A stretch of 64,000 nt of DNA from CBDCVY01 sp965223245 (GCA_965223245.1 CBDCVY010000013.1:620001-684000), one strand, 5' to 3'. Positions 43,524 to 53,698 are shown, counted from the stretch's first letter. Notes: generated by a model not told the origin, from the sequence alone. Numbers and translations: made by a program.

Positions 43524-44807
43524 ATGCGGTTTTTTTTAAATCGAGCACATTTTTTAATTAGAATTTGTTTAATTTTTGTTTTTTTGTTTTCTTCATTTAA
43601 TTTGAATCTTGCTTCCATAGTAGAGGCCGATGATTGGGCTCGAAAAGGAAAATTTGCTATGCAATCTAAAAAGTATGTGGATGCGGAGACATATTTTTCT
43701 AAGGCATTGGAAAGCGATCCTGAAAATCCACATCTTTTGTATTCTCTTGCGCAAGTAAAAGTGCATCTTAATAAAATATCAGAAGCCAAACCCTTGCTTG
43801 ATAAAGTTTTAGCAATGCCGGAATCTAATGGTAGAGATGTCATCGTTTTTTATAAAGGCCAGACAGAGGGAGAAGAAGCGGAATTGGTTGATCAAATTGT
43901 TTTACCTCCGCAACGAACGAATAACAATATGAGGAATTATGTTGATGTTCGAGGAAATGAGCCTATTCCTCAATACCGGTTATTTTTTAAGAAAAAAGGG
44001 CAAATGGAATTGGTACCTCAAACTGCTGTCCGATTGCAATACAAGGGAGTTTTGGGAAGAGTTTATGCGGATGTTAAGACTCTGAGTGACTATGTTAATA
44101 AACAATTGATCGCTAAGGCGGGTGCAAACGAATCGATTGAAATGGCCTCTCTTCCGGGCGGATGTTTCATGATGGGTAGCGACAAAGGATCTCATGATGA
44201 AAGACCTGTTCATGAAGTATGTTTGTCCCCTTTTAAGCTGGATAAATATGAAGTAACTCAATCTCAGTTCCAAGCGCAAATGGGATCTAATCCATCGGCT
44301 TATGTTGGTGGAAATTTACCAGTAGACAGTATTACCTGGGATGAAGCCAATCGCTATTGTAAGGCTGTGGGGAAACGACTTCCAACCGAGGCTGAATTTG
44401 AGTATGCCATACGAGGTGGAAAAGATGATGTTTTTTACTGGGGAAATAAGGTTACAGGAAAAGAAGCTAACTTTTGTGATAAGGATTGTGACCTGAATAT
44501 TCGAGTTGAGGAAGTAAGTGATGGATATAAAACCACGGCACCTGTAGGTCAATTCCCACCCAACCCCTATGGACTTTACGATATCGTTGGTAATCTTGCT
44601 GAATGGACATCCGACTGGATGGACGAAAATTACTATCGCAATAGTCCTAAGGATAATCCACCTGGGTCTTATCCCTCAAGGCACAAAGTGGCCAGAGGAG
44701 GAGCTTGGAACACAATCGCAGGATACATGAGGGCAACAAATCGTGCTTTTTTTGAGTTTGAAATGAGAATCCCTGGAGTCGGTTTCCGCTGTGCCTCAAG
44801 TTCTTAA
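43524..44807 (+). CDS. Exported TPR + FGE-sulfatase-fold protein, no FGE active-site pair
   Basis: Signal peptide (about 10-33), then two TPR units (about 38-105), a linker of about 95 residues and a formylglycine-generating-enzyme-like domain (about 200-427). The domain shows LPGGCFMMGSDKGSHDERPV, DKYEVTQSQFQ, VDSITWDEANRYCKAVGKRL, GLYDIVGNLAEWTSDW and KVARGGAWNT, ending GVGFRCASS. FGEs use a Cys pair near the C-terminus; here the segment after RGGAW (NTIAGYMRATNR) has no Cys, so sulfatase activation is unlikely. The fold also serves as a binding module. GGAG lies seven bases before ATG 43524, which is chosen over TTG 43503. Confidence 0.87.
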   Translation: MRFFLNRAHFLIRICLIFVFLFSSFNLNLASIVEADDWARKGKFAMQSKKYVDAETYFSKALESDPENPHLLYSLAQVKVHLNKISEAKPLLDKVLAMPESNGRDVIVFYKGQTEGEEAELVDQIVLPPQRTNNNMRNYVDVRGNEPIPQYRLFFKKKGQMELVPQTAVRLQYKGVLGRVYADVKTLSDYVNKQLIAKAGANESIEMASLPGGCFMMGSDKGSHDERPVHEVCLSPFKLDKYEVTQSQFQAQMGSNPSAYVGGNLPVDSITWDEANRYCKAVGKRLPTEAEFEYAIRGGKDDVFYWGNKVTGKEANFCDKDCDLNIRVEEVSDGYKTTAPVGQFPPNPYGLYDIVGNLAEWTSDWMDENYYRNSPKDNPPGSYPSRHKVARGGAWNTIAGYMRATNRAFFEFEMRIPGVGFRCASSS

Positions 44808-44834
44808 AAATATATTCAACAATTATAGCAATAA

Positions 44835-44870
44835 AAAAAGCCAACCCTTTTTAAAAAGGGTTGGCTTTTT
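44835..44870. terminator. Bidirectional rho-independent terminator
   Basis: A perfect 36-base palindrome with the stem GCCAACCC/GGGTTGGC (44840-44847 and 44858-44865). It is flanked by five A on one side and five T on the other, so it works on both strands. It lies between two convergent genes ending at 44807 and 44898. Confidence 0.92.
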
Positions 44871-44897
44871 AACTATGGACCAATCAAAGACCATCTT

Positions 44898-46439
44898 TTA
44901 TTTTTCCCCAAATTCTTCACGAATTTGATTCTTTAAAACCTTGCCCACAGCGTTTTTAGGTAATCCTTCTAAAAAGTTAAATTTATCAGGAACCATAAAA
45001 GCGGGCAAATTTTCCCGACAATATCGCTTAAGCGTGATATTGTCCAGTTTCGAATTATCTTTTAGGACAACACAAGCGATCACTTGTTCACCCAATCTTT
45101 CATGAGGGATACCCACAACTGCTGCTTCGACTATCTCCCCCTGGTTCATTAAAACGTTTTCAATTGCCAGGGGGGAAATATTTTCGCCGGCTCTAATTAT
45201 TAAATCTTTTTTGCGCCCCGCTGAAATAAAGAGCCATCCTTTTTCATCAAAATGGCCTAAATCGCCAGTTTTAAACCACCCATCCTCTGTTAAAACCTGA
45301 GCCGTATCTTTGGGAAGTTTCCAATATCCCGGCATAACGGTTTCTCCCTTAACCCAAATCTCACCAACCTCTCCTTGAGGTTTTACCGAACCTGTTTCGT
45401 CTACTATTTTGACCTCCAGGTTAGGAAGTATTGGACCGACAGACCCAACTACGCTTCCATGTGCCATGGTATTTACTGAAATCACTGGAGAAGTTTCAGT
45501 TAGGCCATAACCTTCTAAAACCGTTACAGAAAATAGTTCTTCAACTTTTTTCAATAGGGCGTGAGGTAAAGCGGCTCCTCCTGATATGCAATACTTTAAA
45601 GAGGAAATATCATAAGGCTGCCGACTTTGGATTTGTATCAAAAAAGAATAAATGGATGGAACCAGGGGAAGTAAGGTTGCTCGATGATTTTGAATTGCAT
45701 CTAAAATAGATTTTGGCTGAAATTGTGGGAGAAGGATTAAGGTTCCTCCGGCTTTTAAAATTAATAAGGCAATTATGTTTCCAAATGAATGAAAAAAAGG
45801 AAGGGCCATAATGGCTCGATCTTCTTTACTAAATTGAAGTGGTGTTTCCAGACCCATTAAATTTTTTAGAAACATTTCTTCGTTTAATATTACTCCCTTG
45901 GGTTTTGCTGTAGTCCCGGATGTGTACATGATCAAATCCGGTATATCTTTGTCTCGTTGGTGAAAAAATTTCGAAGGGATCGATTCTGCATTATCAACAA
46001 AACTCTGGAAAGCATATGTTTGGGTAGTAATAGAATTTGGTTCTGGTATTGATTGAGTCAAAATCAAATGTTTAAATTGGTTAAGGAAGGGAATAGTTTC
46101 TGGTTTTATAAATAATGAATTAATTAATAAACAATCTACCTCTGCATTTTGCGTGATATGTTGAAGGTTTTCATTATCTAATAGAACATTGTAGGGAATA
46201 ATTGGAATCCCTTTATATAGAGCTGCTAATAAAGCGATCAGGTATTCTTTTTGATTCAGACAAAAAATACCCAGTTTGCTTTTTGGAGATAAGTTTAAAG
46301 AGATCAAACCATCTGCAAATTTTTCTACCTGATCCAATAGTTCTGCATAGGTTAAGGATTGATTGTTATCTATGATTGCGGGATGCTGAGGGGATTGTTT
46401 GGCGTGATTTAGAATAATGTTGTAGAAATCTGTAGGCAT
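44898..46439 (-). CDS. AMP-dependent synthetase/ligase (acyl-CoA synthetase family)
   Basis: Activates a carboxylic acid as acyl-AMP and then, usually, acyl-CoA. 513 residues from ATG 46439; the frame extends to TTG 46520 but the ATG gives the normal start just before the N-domain. Motifs: LIMYTSGTTAKPKGVILN (P-loop, A3), ALPFFHSFGN, SGGAALP, EGYGLTETSPVIS (A5), GWFKTGDLGHFDEKGWLFIS (A7), GRKKDLIIRAGENISP (A8) and PKNAVGKVLKNQI (A10 with catalytic Lys). Overall it is like medium- or long-chain fatty acyl-CoA ligases; the exact acid is unknown. It is divergent from the RND adaptor gene. Confidence 0.92.
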   Translation of the reverse strand: MPTDFYNIILNHAKQSPQHPAIIDNNQSLTYAELLDQVEKFADGLISLNLSPKSKLGIFCLNQKEYLIALLAALYKGIPIIPYNVLLDNENLQHITQNAEVDCLLINSLFIKPETIPFLNQFKHLILTQSIPEPNSITTQTYAFQSFVDNAESIPSKFFHQRDKDIPDLIMYTSGTTAKPKGVILNEEMFLKNLMGLETPLQFSKEDRAIMALPFFHSFGNIIALLILKAGGTLILLPQFQPKSILDAIQNHRATLLPLVPSIYSFLIQIQSRQPYDISSLKYCISGGAALPHALLKKVEELFSVTVLEGYGLTETSPVISVNTMAHGSVVGSVGPILPNLEVKIVDETGSVKPQGEVGEIWVKGETVMPGYWKLPKDTAQVLTEDGWFKTGDLGHFDEKGWLFISAGRKKDLIIRAGENISPLAIENVLMNQGEIVEAAVVGIPHERLGEQVIACVVLKDNSKLDNITLKRYCRENLPAFMVPDKFNFLEGLPKNAVGKVLKNQIREEFGEK

Positions 46440-46583
46440 GATGTTTTCAGGTTCTTTTTCTGTTAAATGAAGACAATAAAAAATAGAATAAAACTTGTTA
46501 ACAGTCAACCACCACTTCAATCGCGGAACAAGTTTAATTTACAAATGCTAGAAATAGTTTATTTGAATGTATAGCCAGTTTTC

Positions 46584-46612
46584 ATTGTTTTGGCTTATTT
46601 ATTGTAAGATAA
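46584..46612 (+). promoter_or_regulatory. Possible promoter for the RND operon
   Basis: TTGTTT (46584-46589), a 17-base spacer and GATAAT (46607-46612). About 42 bases before ATG 46654. Confidence 0.4.
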
Positions 46613-46653
46613 TGAATTAATAATAAACTTTTAATTTGAAACTAGTTAGTAGA

Positions 46654-48000
46654 ATGAATTTTGGATTTAAAAATGGATTTTCCTTATTTCCTGCCATAAT
46701 TTTGGTTTTAACTTTTTTCGGTTGTTCCGCTGACGAGCTGGAGGAAGGTAAAAAAGCTAACCGTGAGTTAGCTTTGCCAGTCCAAGTGGGTCGCGTCATC
46801 TTTAAAGATGTGGTTGATGAGGTTCGAACTGTGGGGAATTTGGTAGCCGAACATCGAGTCATCATTACCTCGGAAGTGGATGGGAAAGTAGAGCAGATTC
46901 CAGTAGAGGAAGGTGGTTCAGTAAAAAGTGGTCAATTATTGGCCCAAATCGATAATCGCCAATATAAGTTAGAAATTGGGCGACTCCGTGCAGACCGAAT
47001 AAGCGCACAAAAAGATTTCGAAAAAGCGCAAAAAGGGCTTAGGCCAGAAGATAAAGAAAAATTGGAGGCCAAAGTAAAAGCGGATCAAAGCTCGTTGGAT
47101 TTAGCACAGAAAGAATTCAATCGCATTGAGCAGTTAGTTAGAGATGGGGTTGTTTCTCAGTCTAACTTAGATGAAGCCCATGATCGTGTCCTGCGTGCCC
47201 ATGAAACTTTGCGATCAAGCCAGGCTGAATTGAATGCGGGTTCTAGTTCCCGAGAAGAAGATATTCTTAAGGCAAAATCGGATTTAGAATCTGTCTCAAA
47301 GAAGTTAGCCTTAGCGGAATTGAATTTGTCCAAAACAAAAATTAAGGCTCCTTTTGATGGAGTCGTGATTTCTAAAAGGATAGAAGTTGGAGCTTATGTT
47401 GGTTCCGGTTCACCAATTATAGAGATGATAGGTTCTTCTAGATTAAAAGTTGTGTTAGAGATTCCGCAACGGTACCGAGGGAAATTAAACAAGCTGAATG
47501 AAATCGAGTTTTTTGTTCCAGAGTTAAATTTAAAATTTTTGGTTAATAAACATTTAAATCAAAATGTAAGGGTAATTCCGGATGCCAATATTTACTCTGG
47601 TAATATTAAAGTTCAGGTTGATTTGCTCAACCCGGATGAGGCTCTTTTCCCTGGGTTAACTTTAGAGGGAACTTTTCGCTTTGAATCACGAAGAAATATT
47701 AAGCATGTGCCTTCTATATCTCTTGTGATTAGTGAAAAAGGAACGGTGGTTTACACGGTTAAAGAAGATAGAGCTCAACTGGTTCCGGTTAAAGCGTATA
47801 ACGAACAGGATAACCTTGTTGAAATTGAGGACTTCACTCATCAATTGACACCAAAAACGGATTTAATTCTTCGAGGCTCGGGAGCTGTTTTTCCGGGCGT
47901 GAAAGTCATAGTAACTAATAAAGAGCCCAAAGCAAAAGCCCCATTCAATGCTGCTAAAAAAGGGAAATCGAAACCGCCTAGGGACAAACCTGAAATATAA
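46654..48000 (+). CDS. RND efflux periplasmic adaptor (membrane fusion lipoprotein)
   Basis: Periplasmic adaptor that couples the inner-membrane RND pump to an outer-membrane channel. A lipoprotein signal with lipobox LTFFGC (Cys 24, counting from ATG 46654) anchors it. The barrel-sandwich halves (EQIPVEEGGSVKSGQLLAQI near residue 85; LSKTKIKAPFDGVVISKRIE near 225) flank a long coiled-coil hairpin (about 115-220). A beta-barrel and membrane-proximal domain follow. The basic C-terminal tail (KKGKSKPPRDKPEI) is unusual. TTG 46636 is an alternative start. Its stop overlaps the ATG of the pump gene by one base. Confidence 0.92.
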   Translation: MNFGFKNGFSLFPAIILVLTFFGCSADELEEGKKANRELALPVQVGRVIFKDVVDEVRTVGNLVAEHRVIITSEVDGKVEQIPVEEGGSVKSGQLLAQIDNRQYKLEIGRLRADRISAQKDFEKAQKGLRPEDKEKLEAKVKADQSSLDLAQKEFNRIEQLVRDGVVSQSNLDEAHDRVLRAHETLRSSQAELNAGSSSREEDILKAKSDLESVSKKLALAELNLSKTKIKAPFDGVVISKRIEVGAYVGSGSPIIEMIGSSRLKVVLEIPQRYRGKLNKLNEIEFFVPELNLKFLVNKHLNQNVRVIPDANIYSGNIKVQVDLLNPDEALFPGLTLEGTFRFESRRNIKHVPSISLVISEKGTVVYTVKEDRAQLVPVKAYNEQDNLVEIEDFTHQLTPKTDLILRGSGAVFPGVKVIVTNKEPKAKAPFNAAKKGKSKPPRDKPEI

Positions 48001-51000
48001 TGAAACTAGTCGATCATTCAATTCGAAACTACCACACAGTGGTGGTTACCATTGTATTGTTGGTTGTAATTGGTATTATTTGCTATAACACTTTACCTCG
48101 CCAACTCACTCCTACCGTAGACAAACCTCTCATTGAAGTCACTACAGAATACCGCGGTCTTTCGCCTAATGAAGTAGAACGAAATATAACCAGACGCCTG
48201 GAAGATCAGTTAGAGTCAGTGGAAGGCCTAAAAAAAATGATTTCCAGGAGTCAGCATGGGAAAAGTGTGATTACTCTGGAATTCGAGTGGGGGACGGATA
48301 AAAAAATTGCCACTATTGATGTTAATAATAAACTTCAACAAGTAAAAGATCTTCCTGTTTTAGCGGATAAGCCTGTTCTTAAATCGGTTTCCACTGATAA
48401 TTCTAATCCCATAATGTGGGTAATTGTTGAAAAGCCAAATCCAAAAATGCCGGATTTGAATCAAAACTATATGTATAAAATCGGTGAGGATATTATTCTT
48501 CCTATTCTGAATAGGGTAGAAGGAGTTTCCATCGTTTGGCATTTTGGTGGGGAAGACCGGGAAATGCGAGTGGAATTTGATCCTTATGCAATGGCGCGTC
48601 TCCATCTTACTTATGATGAGGTCATAAAAAAGCTGTCAGGTGAAAATCAAAATACACGCGCTGGTTTTCATGAAGAAAATATCCGCGAATATACGGTTCG
48701 TACATTAGGAGAGTTTTCAGGTCCACAGGATATATTGGATACGGTTATAAAGAGGGATGGTGACAAAACCATTCGCGTAAGAGACTTTGCTACCGTAGAC
48801 AATGGATATCAACGTACAACCTCAATTGTAAAAATTAATGGCAGAATTTCTAATGCTTTTGGAATTATTAGAGAGTCAGGTGCAAATGTGGTCAGCACCT
48901 GTAATTTGGCGACGCAGGCGGTTAATAAGCTTAATAATGAATTAATTAACCGTGGCATTCCCATGCGATTAAAAATCGTATACAAGGATGTGGACTATAT
49001 AGATGAAGCAATGCATTTAGTTAAGTCTAATTTAGCGTTGGGAGCCATATTGGCGGTAGTGGTTTTATTATTGTTTCTTGGGTCCTTGCGTTCGGTTTTG
49101 ATTATTGGGATCACGATTCCTGTAAGTTTGATTTCAGTTTTTATTATTTTGAAGTTGCTGGATAGAACCATAAATATAATCTCATTGGCGGGAATGGCTT
49201 TTGCTGTAGGAATGGTTGTCGATAATTCGATAGTAGTGCTTGAAAATATTTTTCGGCACTTAACCATGAAGAAAGGTGTTTTTAAAGCGGCCTATGACGG
49301 TGCAGTTGAAGTTTGGGGAGCCATACTTTCTTCAACGCTTACAACCTTGGCCGTTTTTTTACCAATTGTTTTTATTCAAGAGGAGGCAGGACAGTTATTC
49401 CGCGACATTGCAATAACAATTAGTGCCAGTATCGCCATGTCTTTATTAGTTTCAATTACAGCCATTCCAACATTAACCACATTATTGATTCGATTGCGGC
49501 CTGGTGAAGAATACGATCCGGGAATTCTGCACAAGACCTTACTAAAACCTGCGGTGGCCATTGGAAGAGGTGTTGCGCGAAGCTATGATAAAACCATGCG
49601 AAAATTGTTGGGTGGAGGGGCAGGGCATGCCAGTATTAAGGTTTTGGTTGTGGGTGGTATTGCCGCATTACTAGTTTGGAGTACAACTTTCCTTCCTGAT
49701 CGCGATTATCTTCCGTTTGGAAATAGTAATATGGTTTTTATGTTCATTGAACCGGTCGCAGGTGTCCCCGTTCATCAAAACATGAAATATTTAAGTGAAT
49801 TTGAGAATGAAGTCATTGAAATGGAGGATGTTGACAATAACTTTCTCGTTTTTTCTTCTGGTTTTAATGGAGGAGGTATGATCATAAATCCTGAGTTGGC
49901 CAGAGGTCAACGCGGGGAAGTTAAAATGGCCGTTGAATCTCAAAGGGCGGGGGGAAGAATTTTTACCATTCCAGGTTATCGCTTTGCATTTGCCTCTCAA
50001 AGACCGATATTTCGGTCCGCTTCAAAAACATTTGATTTAGAAATTATAGGTCCGGATATTTTGGAATTGAAGCGTATTGCGTTAGAGTTGATCAGTAAAA
50101 TTTCTCAATCGGAAGGAGTCCATTCTGTTCGGCCTGAGTTTAAATTTGGAAATCCTGAGCTTCGTTTTATTCCTAAAAGAGTCCAAAGCACACGCATAAA
50201 GATGGGTGTTCCTGAAATTGGAGATATTATTGAATCTTTGAATGCTGGGAAATACCTTGGTGAATTTAATGATCGCGGAGAACCAATTGATTTTGTTTTA
50301 GTTCAGAAGGATTTTGGGAAATTGGGTTTAGATGATTACAGAGATCTTCCTATTTGGACTGATGAAGGATTGATGACGAATTTGGGGCATTTAGTAAAAT
50401 TAGAAATAGCTTCAGGCCCTGCGAGAATTGATCATATTGAAAAAGAGCGTTCTACAAAACTATTAGTGCAGGTAAAAAAAGATTTTCCAATGCAAAAGAT
50501 CATTGATCGCGTGGAAAAGGAATTTCTGGTTCCTGTGAGAAGAAACTTATCTGAAGAATATGGGTTGCGGATAGGTGGCACGGCTGATGATTTGGCTTCT
50601 ACTGAAAAATCACTGCTCAACAGCTTTTATTATGCGGTTGGTTTTATTTATCTACTTTTGGTTGCATTGTTTAAATCTTTCACTCGACCTTTTATTGTGA
50701 TGTTAACCGTTGCATTAGCTGTGTCGGGTTCTTTTTTAGGGATTGCAGGAAATAATTTGCTTCAACGGTTTTATATTCGAAGCCACCTTGAGGAAATGGG
50801 AGTCCCGGATCCCGCTGGTATGGCGGAAGGATGGAATTGGATTACCTTTGATATTCTTACCCAGTTAGGAATTATTATATTAGCAGGAATCGTGGTAAAC
50901 AATGCGATTCTAATAGTTCATCAAATGCTTAATAATGTAAAAGCGGGATTGGATGAACGAGAGGCATTGATTCAATCCTGTGAATCGCGTTTACGTCCAA

Positions 51001-51266
51001 TAATGATGACAGTGATTTCTTCTATTTTCGGAATGGTGCCTTTGGCGTTTGGAGAAGGCGCAGGGACGGAACTTTACCGAGGAATGGGAACCGCACTCAT
51101 TGGAGGATTAGCTTTCAGTGCACTGTTTACCTTATTTTTGGTTCCTGTTTTGATTTCTTTAATGACAGACCTTGGCATTCACACTCGAAAAGAAGAATTA
51201 GTGAAACAATCGCTCGTTGATGAAGATTTCACTTCCCCACCCAACTCTGGTATTCCCGCACAATAG
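48000..51266 (+). CDS. RND family efflux transporter permease
   Basis: Inner-membrane proton-driven pump subunit of 1088 residues, normal for the AcrB/HAE superfamily. Twelve transmembrane helices are visible in two halves, with two large periplasmic loops. The TM4 motif reads GMAFAVGMVVDNSIVVLENI; it keeps one of the two Asp residues of AcrB's relay and has Asn at the second, as many non-AcrB relatives do. TM10-11 carries GIIILAGIVVNNAILIVHQM. PRQLTPTVDKPLIEVTTEYR near the N-terminus is family-typical. The substrate is unknown, and no outer-membrane channel gene is adjacent. It is translationally coupled to the adaptor. Confidence 0.95.
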   Translation: MKLVDHSIRNYHTVVVTIVLLVVIGIICYNTLPRQLTPTVDKPLIEVTTEYRGLSPNEVERNITRRLEDQLESVEGLKKMISRSQHGKSVITLEFEWGTDKKIATIDVNNKLQQVKDLPVLADKPVLKSVSTDNSNPIMWVIVEKPNPKMPDLNQNYMYKIGEDIILPILNRVEGVSIVWHFGGEDREMRVEFDPYAMARLHLTYDEVIKKLSGENQNTRAGFHEENIREYTVRTLGEFSGPQDILDTVIKRDGDKTIRVRDFATVDNGYQRTTSIVKINGRISNAFGIIRESGANVVSTCNLATQAVNKLNNELINRGIPMRLKIVYKDVDYIDEAMHLVKSNLALGAILAVVVLLLFLGSLRSVLIIGITIPVSLISVFIILKLLDRTINIISLAGMAFAVGMVVDNSIVVLENIFRHLTMKKGVFKAAYDGAVEVWGAILSSTLTTLAVFLPIVFIQEEAGQLFRDIAITISASIAMSLLVSITAIPTLTTLLIRLRPGEEYDPGILHKTLLKPAVAIGRGVARSYDKTMRKLLGGGAGHASIKVLVVGGIAALLVWSTTFLPDRDYLPFGNSNMVFMFIEPVAGVPVHQNMKYLSEFENEVIEMEDVDNNFLVFSSGFNGGGMIINPELARGQRGEVKMAVESQRAGGRIFTIPGYRFAFASQRPIFRSASKTFDLEIIGPDILELKRIALELISKISQSEGVHSVRPEFKFGNPELRFIPKRVQSTRIKMGVPEIGDIIESLNAGKYLGEFNDRGEPIDFVLVQKDFGKLGLDDYRDLPIWTDEGLMTNLGHLVKLEIASGPARIDHIEKERSTKLLVQVKKDFPMQKIIDRVEKEFLVPVRRNLSEEYGLRIGGTADDLASTEKSLLNSFYYAVGFIYLLLVALFKSFTRPFIVMLTVALAVSGSFLGIAGNNLLQRFYIRSHLEEMGVPDPAGMAEGWNWITFDILTQLGIIILAGIVVNNAILIVHQMLNNVKAGLDEREALIQSCESRLRPIMMTVISSIFGMVPLAFGEGAGTELYRGMGTALIGGLAFSALFTLFLVPVLISLMTDLGIHTRKEELVKQSLVDEDFTSPPNSGIPAQ

Positions 51267-51285
51267 TGAATGTATAAGAAGTAGA

Positions 51286-51978
51286 TTAGGAGGAATACTT
51301 TTCTTTTATCTCTAATAGTTTTTCTTGTTGGTATTTAGGTGTGACAATACCGCAGGAAATAATGAACTTGATCCCTTCTTCCACAGTCATGCTGAGTTCA
51401 GTCACTTCATTTTGCGGGGCAAAAATAAGAAATCCAGAGGTAGGGTTGGGGGTGGTTGGGACAAAAACATTGACCACATTTTCTTCGGTTAATGCTTGCA
51501 CCTCTCCCCGATTTTCCGTGGTTATAAATCCCATTGAATAAAGTCCTTTGCGTGGAAATTCTAATATCACCACTTTTCGAAAAGCCTTGGTGTCTGCATT
51601 GGCAATGGTTGTTACAATCTGTTTAACACCCGTATAAATATTTCGAACAAAAGGAATTCGATCAACAATCATTTCTCCTAATTGCACTAGCTTGGAACCT
51701 AAAAAACTCCTCGTTAAAACCCCAATAAGAAAAATAAAAATGATGGTCATAATGACCCCTAATCCTGGGATTCTATATTTTTCTGGGTCAGGAATGGGGA
51801 TTCCTGCCCACTCCGGGACACGAGCCCAAATTAGAAGTTTAGTTATCATAGGAGATAACCAATTATCTAAAGTTTTAAAAAGAAAATTTAGAATAAAAAT
51901 AGTAAACGCTATAGGCAGGGTGATTAGGAGCCCTGTAATAAAAATATTACGAATGCGACGTTTAAATGAAGTAAACAC
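51286..51978 (-). CDS. DUF502 family membrane protein
   Basis: 230 residues with two transmembrane helices (about 12-38 and 72-92). The DUF502 pattern is RRIRNIFITGLLITLPIAFT, then VDRIPFVRNIYTGVKQIV, FPRKGLYSMGFITTE and VFVPTTPNPTSGFLIFAPQN. The family is widespread in Gram-negative bacteria with no settled function. It is convergent with the RND gene, 19 bases apart. Confidence 0.9.
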   Translation of the reverse strand: MFTSFKRRIRNIFITGLLITLPIAFTIFILNFLFKTLDNWLSPMITKLLIWARVPEWAGIPIPDPEKYRIPGLGVIMTIIFIFLIGVLTRSFLGSKLVQLGEMIVDRIPFVRNIYTGVKQIVTTIANADTKAFRKVVILEFPRKGLYSMGFITTENRGEVQALTEENVVNVFVPTTPNPTSGFLIFAPQNEVTELSMTVEEGIKFIISCGIVTPKYQQEKLLEIKEKYSS

Positions 51979-52183
51979 GTGGGTGGGTGTGAAATAGTAT
52001 TTAAAATAAAAGAGCTAAAGCTCATTAAGATAAACAAACACCACGAAATCCGGTTTTGCTTAAGTTCCATTATATAAGGAAAATGAAGTAAGGCAAGAAA
52101 GAAGGAAAAGTCTGCCTTGGGCTCCGAATTCCATTTTAATGAAAGGCTAAATTTGTTAATATCTAAGGATTATAAGTGTTTAT

Positions 52184-52256
<73 letters not shown>

Positions 52257-52267
52257 CTTCCTATATT

Positions 52268-52302
52268 AAAAGGGGTCAGTTCTTATGAACTGGCCCCTTT
52301 TT
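52268..52302 (+). terminator. Rho-independent terminator after tRNA-Ala
   Basis: The stem GGGGTCAGTTC/GAACTGGCCCC (one T-G pair) with a TTAT loop is preceded by four A and followed by five T, 12 bases after the tRNA. Confidence 0.9.
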
Positions 52303-52647
52303 GCGTAATATGTATTGTAGAAGGAATGGATTTTACTCCTTAATAAAATACTGATTTACAATGGGTGGATATTAACTTTTATCGCCCATATAGACATTCT
52401 ATTTATGCAAGCATTTGGTTTGGTCATTTTTTACGAAAAATGAAGTTTCAGATTCGTATTTTTCAAATTAGTTGTTTGGTAAAAGGAAATTAACCCAGTT
52501 AATTACATTTTGCTTTTTGGAATTTAGAAAAAATTTTTTATAATGCTTCCTCCAAATAAAAGATGGGTGCCCGCTTCCTTTGAAACGGTTCGTCCGAATA
52601 TGAATAGAAATTCTAAATTTCATGAATTGAATGGAAAGAAAATTACC
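52303..52647. other. Intergenic region, 345 bp
   Basis: No supported ORF. It contains a promoter for the phosphatase gene: TTGGAA (52517-52522), a 16-base spacer and TATAAT (52539-52544). The ATG at 52543 overlaps this -10 box, which argues against its use as a start. Confidence 0.5.
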
Positions 52648-53367
52648 ATGAATTACATTTATCGATTTGTAATTGTCCTTATTGCTCCATTCCTCCTGGT
52701 CCCTATCGCTTTCGCGGATGAAAGTGGTGCCTACAGTATGAATAATGATTGGAAGTCCTGTAGTACTTCCGGAATTGTGGATTCTAAGATATTTTCCAAT
52801 TGCACAACTTACACTGAACTTGGGAAAAATTTTGAATCCTGTGAAAACCCGCCAAAAACGATTTATTTTGCACGGCATGCAGAGAAACGATTTAGAGATA
52901 TTGAGGGAAAAAATAACGCTCCAATGTATATCCTGAGCAGGACTGGTCAAAGGATGGCGCAACATCTTTCAAAAGTATTTGAGTCCACCCCTGTAAAAAT
53001 GATTTACACCAGCGAATATACCAGGACCCGGCAAACCGCTTGCCCCCTAATGAGTAGCAAGAGGGTGGATCGCCAGATTGTTTGTAAACTGGAAACCAAA
53101 AGTGATCGGTTTCTGCAGGGCGCGCTTTGCAAGTCACACAAAAATGAAGTGGTTGTGGTAATCGGTCATGCCGATACGGTGGATGAAATGCTCATCAATC
53201 TGAAAGCAATTGGGCCTAGGGATGGATTCAAGGTAAAATTGGGCGAACTTTACAAAGTTACCTTCCGAGACGGCAAAGCAAAACTGGAACAACCTCCCAT
53301 TCGCTACTGGAATTGTGATGCATCAGAATGCCATAAAAAAGGAGCTCTCGATGTTAAGCTGGATTAA
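52648..53367 (+). CDS. Exported histidine phosphatase family protein
   Basis: 239 residues from ATG 52648, which begins a clean signal peptide (MNYIYRFVIVLIAPFLLVPI ending AFA); the frame reaches back to ATG 52543, but that lies in the promoter. The phosphatase core has FARHAEKRF (catalytic His 77, RHG-type motif), YTSEYTRTRQTACPL and the second His in VVVIGHADTVDEML (His 174). It fits small SixA/phosphoglycerate-mutase-like enzymes acting in the periplasm. Several Cys residues in the mature N-terminal and C-terminal parts (CSTSG, NCTTY, CENPP, WNCDASECH) suggest disulfides. Substrate unknown. Confidence 0.87.
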   Translation: MNYIYRFVIVLIAPFLLVPIAFADESGAYSMNNDWKSCSTSGIVDSKIFSNCTTYTELGKNFESCENPPKTIYFARHAEKRFRDIEGKNNAPMYILSRTGQRMAQHLSKVFESTPVKMIYTSEYTRTRQTACPLMSSKRVDRQIVCKLETKSDRFLQGALCKSHKNEVVVVIGHADTVDEMLINLKAIGPRDGFKVKLGELYKVTFRDGKAKLEQPPIRYWNCDASECHKKGALDVKLD

Positions 53368-53698
53368 TTGTTTTAGATCGAAAAGCACACTGGTTAATTG
53401 TAATAATTTATAGGTCAAAAGTTCCATTACTTTCAATTTATTTTATTCAAAAAGGATTCCGGGTTTTAACGGAATCCTTTTTTATTCCTTTTTGATTACC
53501 GTGGTTCAAATAGAAAAAGATATGCATGGAATCCGGAGCAAAAAAATAATGTAAATAGTATTTTCAGAATAACCCTTTTGGATAGATCGCACTTTTGTAA
53601 ATATGGGTATGCTTAATAAAATATTGCCCCCTTCCTGCCTTCTAATGTAATATAGCGCATCTTTCCAGGAAACTTTTCAGTCTAAAAGAGGGGGACTG
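53368..53698. other. Intergenic region, 331 bp
   Basis: It holds the terminator at 53449-53483 and a possible promoter for the next gene: TTGCCC (53624-53629), an 18-base spacer and TAATAT (53648-53653), about 40 bases before TTG 53699. Nothing else was seen. Confidence 0.5.
53449..53483 (+). terminator. Rho-independent terminator
   Basis: GGATTCCG/CGGAATCC stem with an 8-base loop, preceded by five A and followed by six T. It closes the histidine phosphatase unit. Confidence 0.9.

Noticed and set aside
52543..52647. ATG 52543 as start of the histidine phosphatase
   Set aside because: It overlaps a TATAAT box and would bury the signal peptide behind 35 polar residues.
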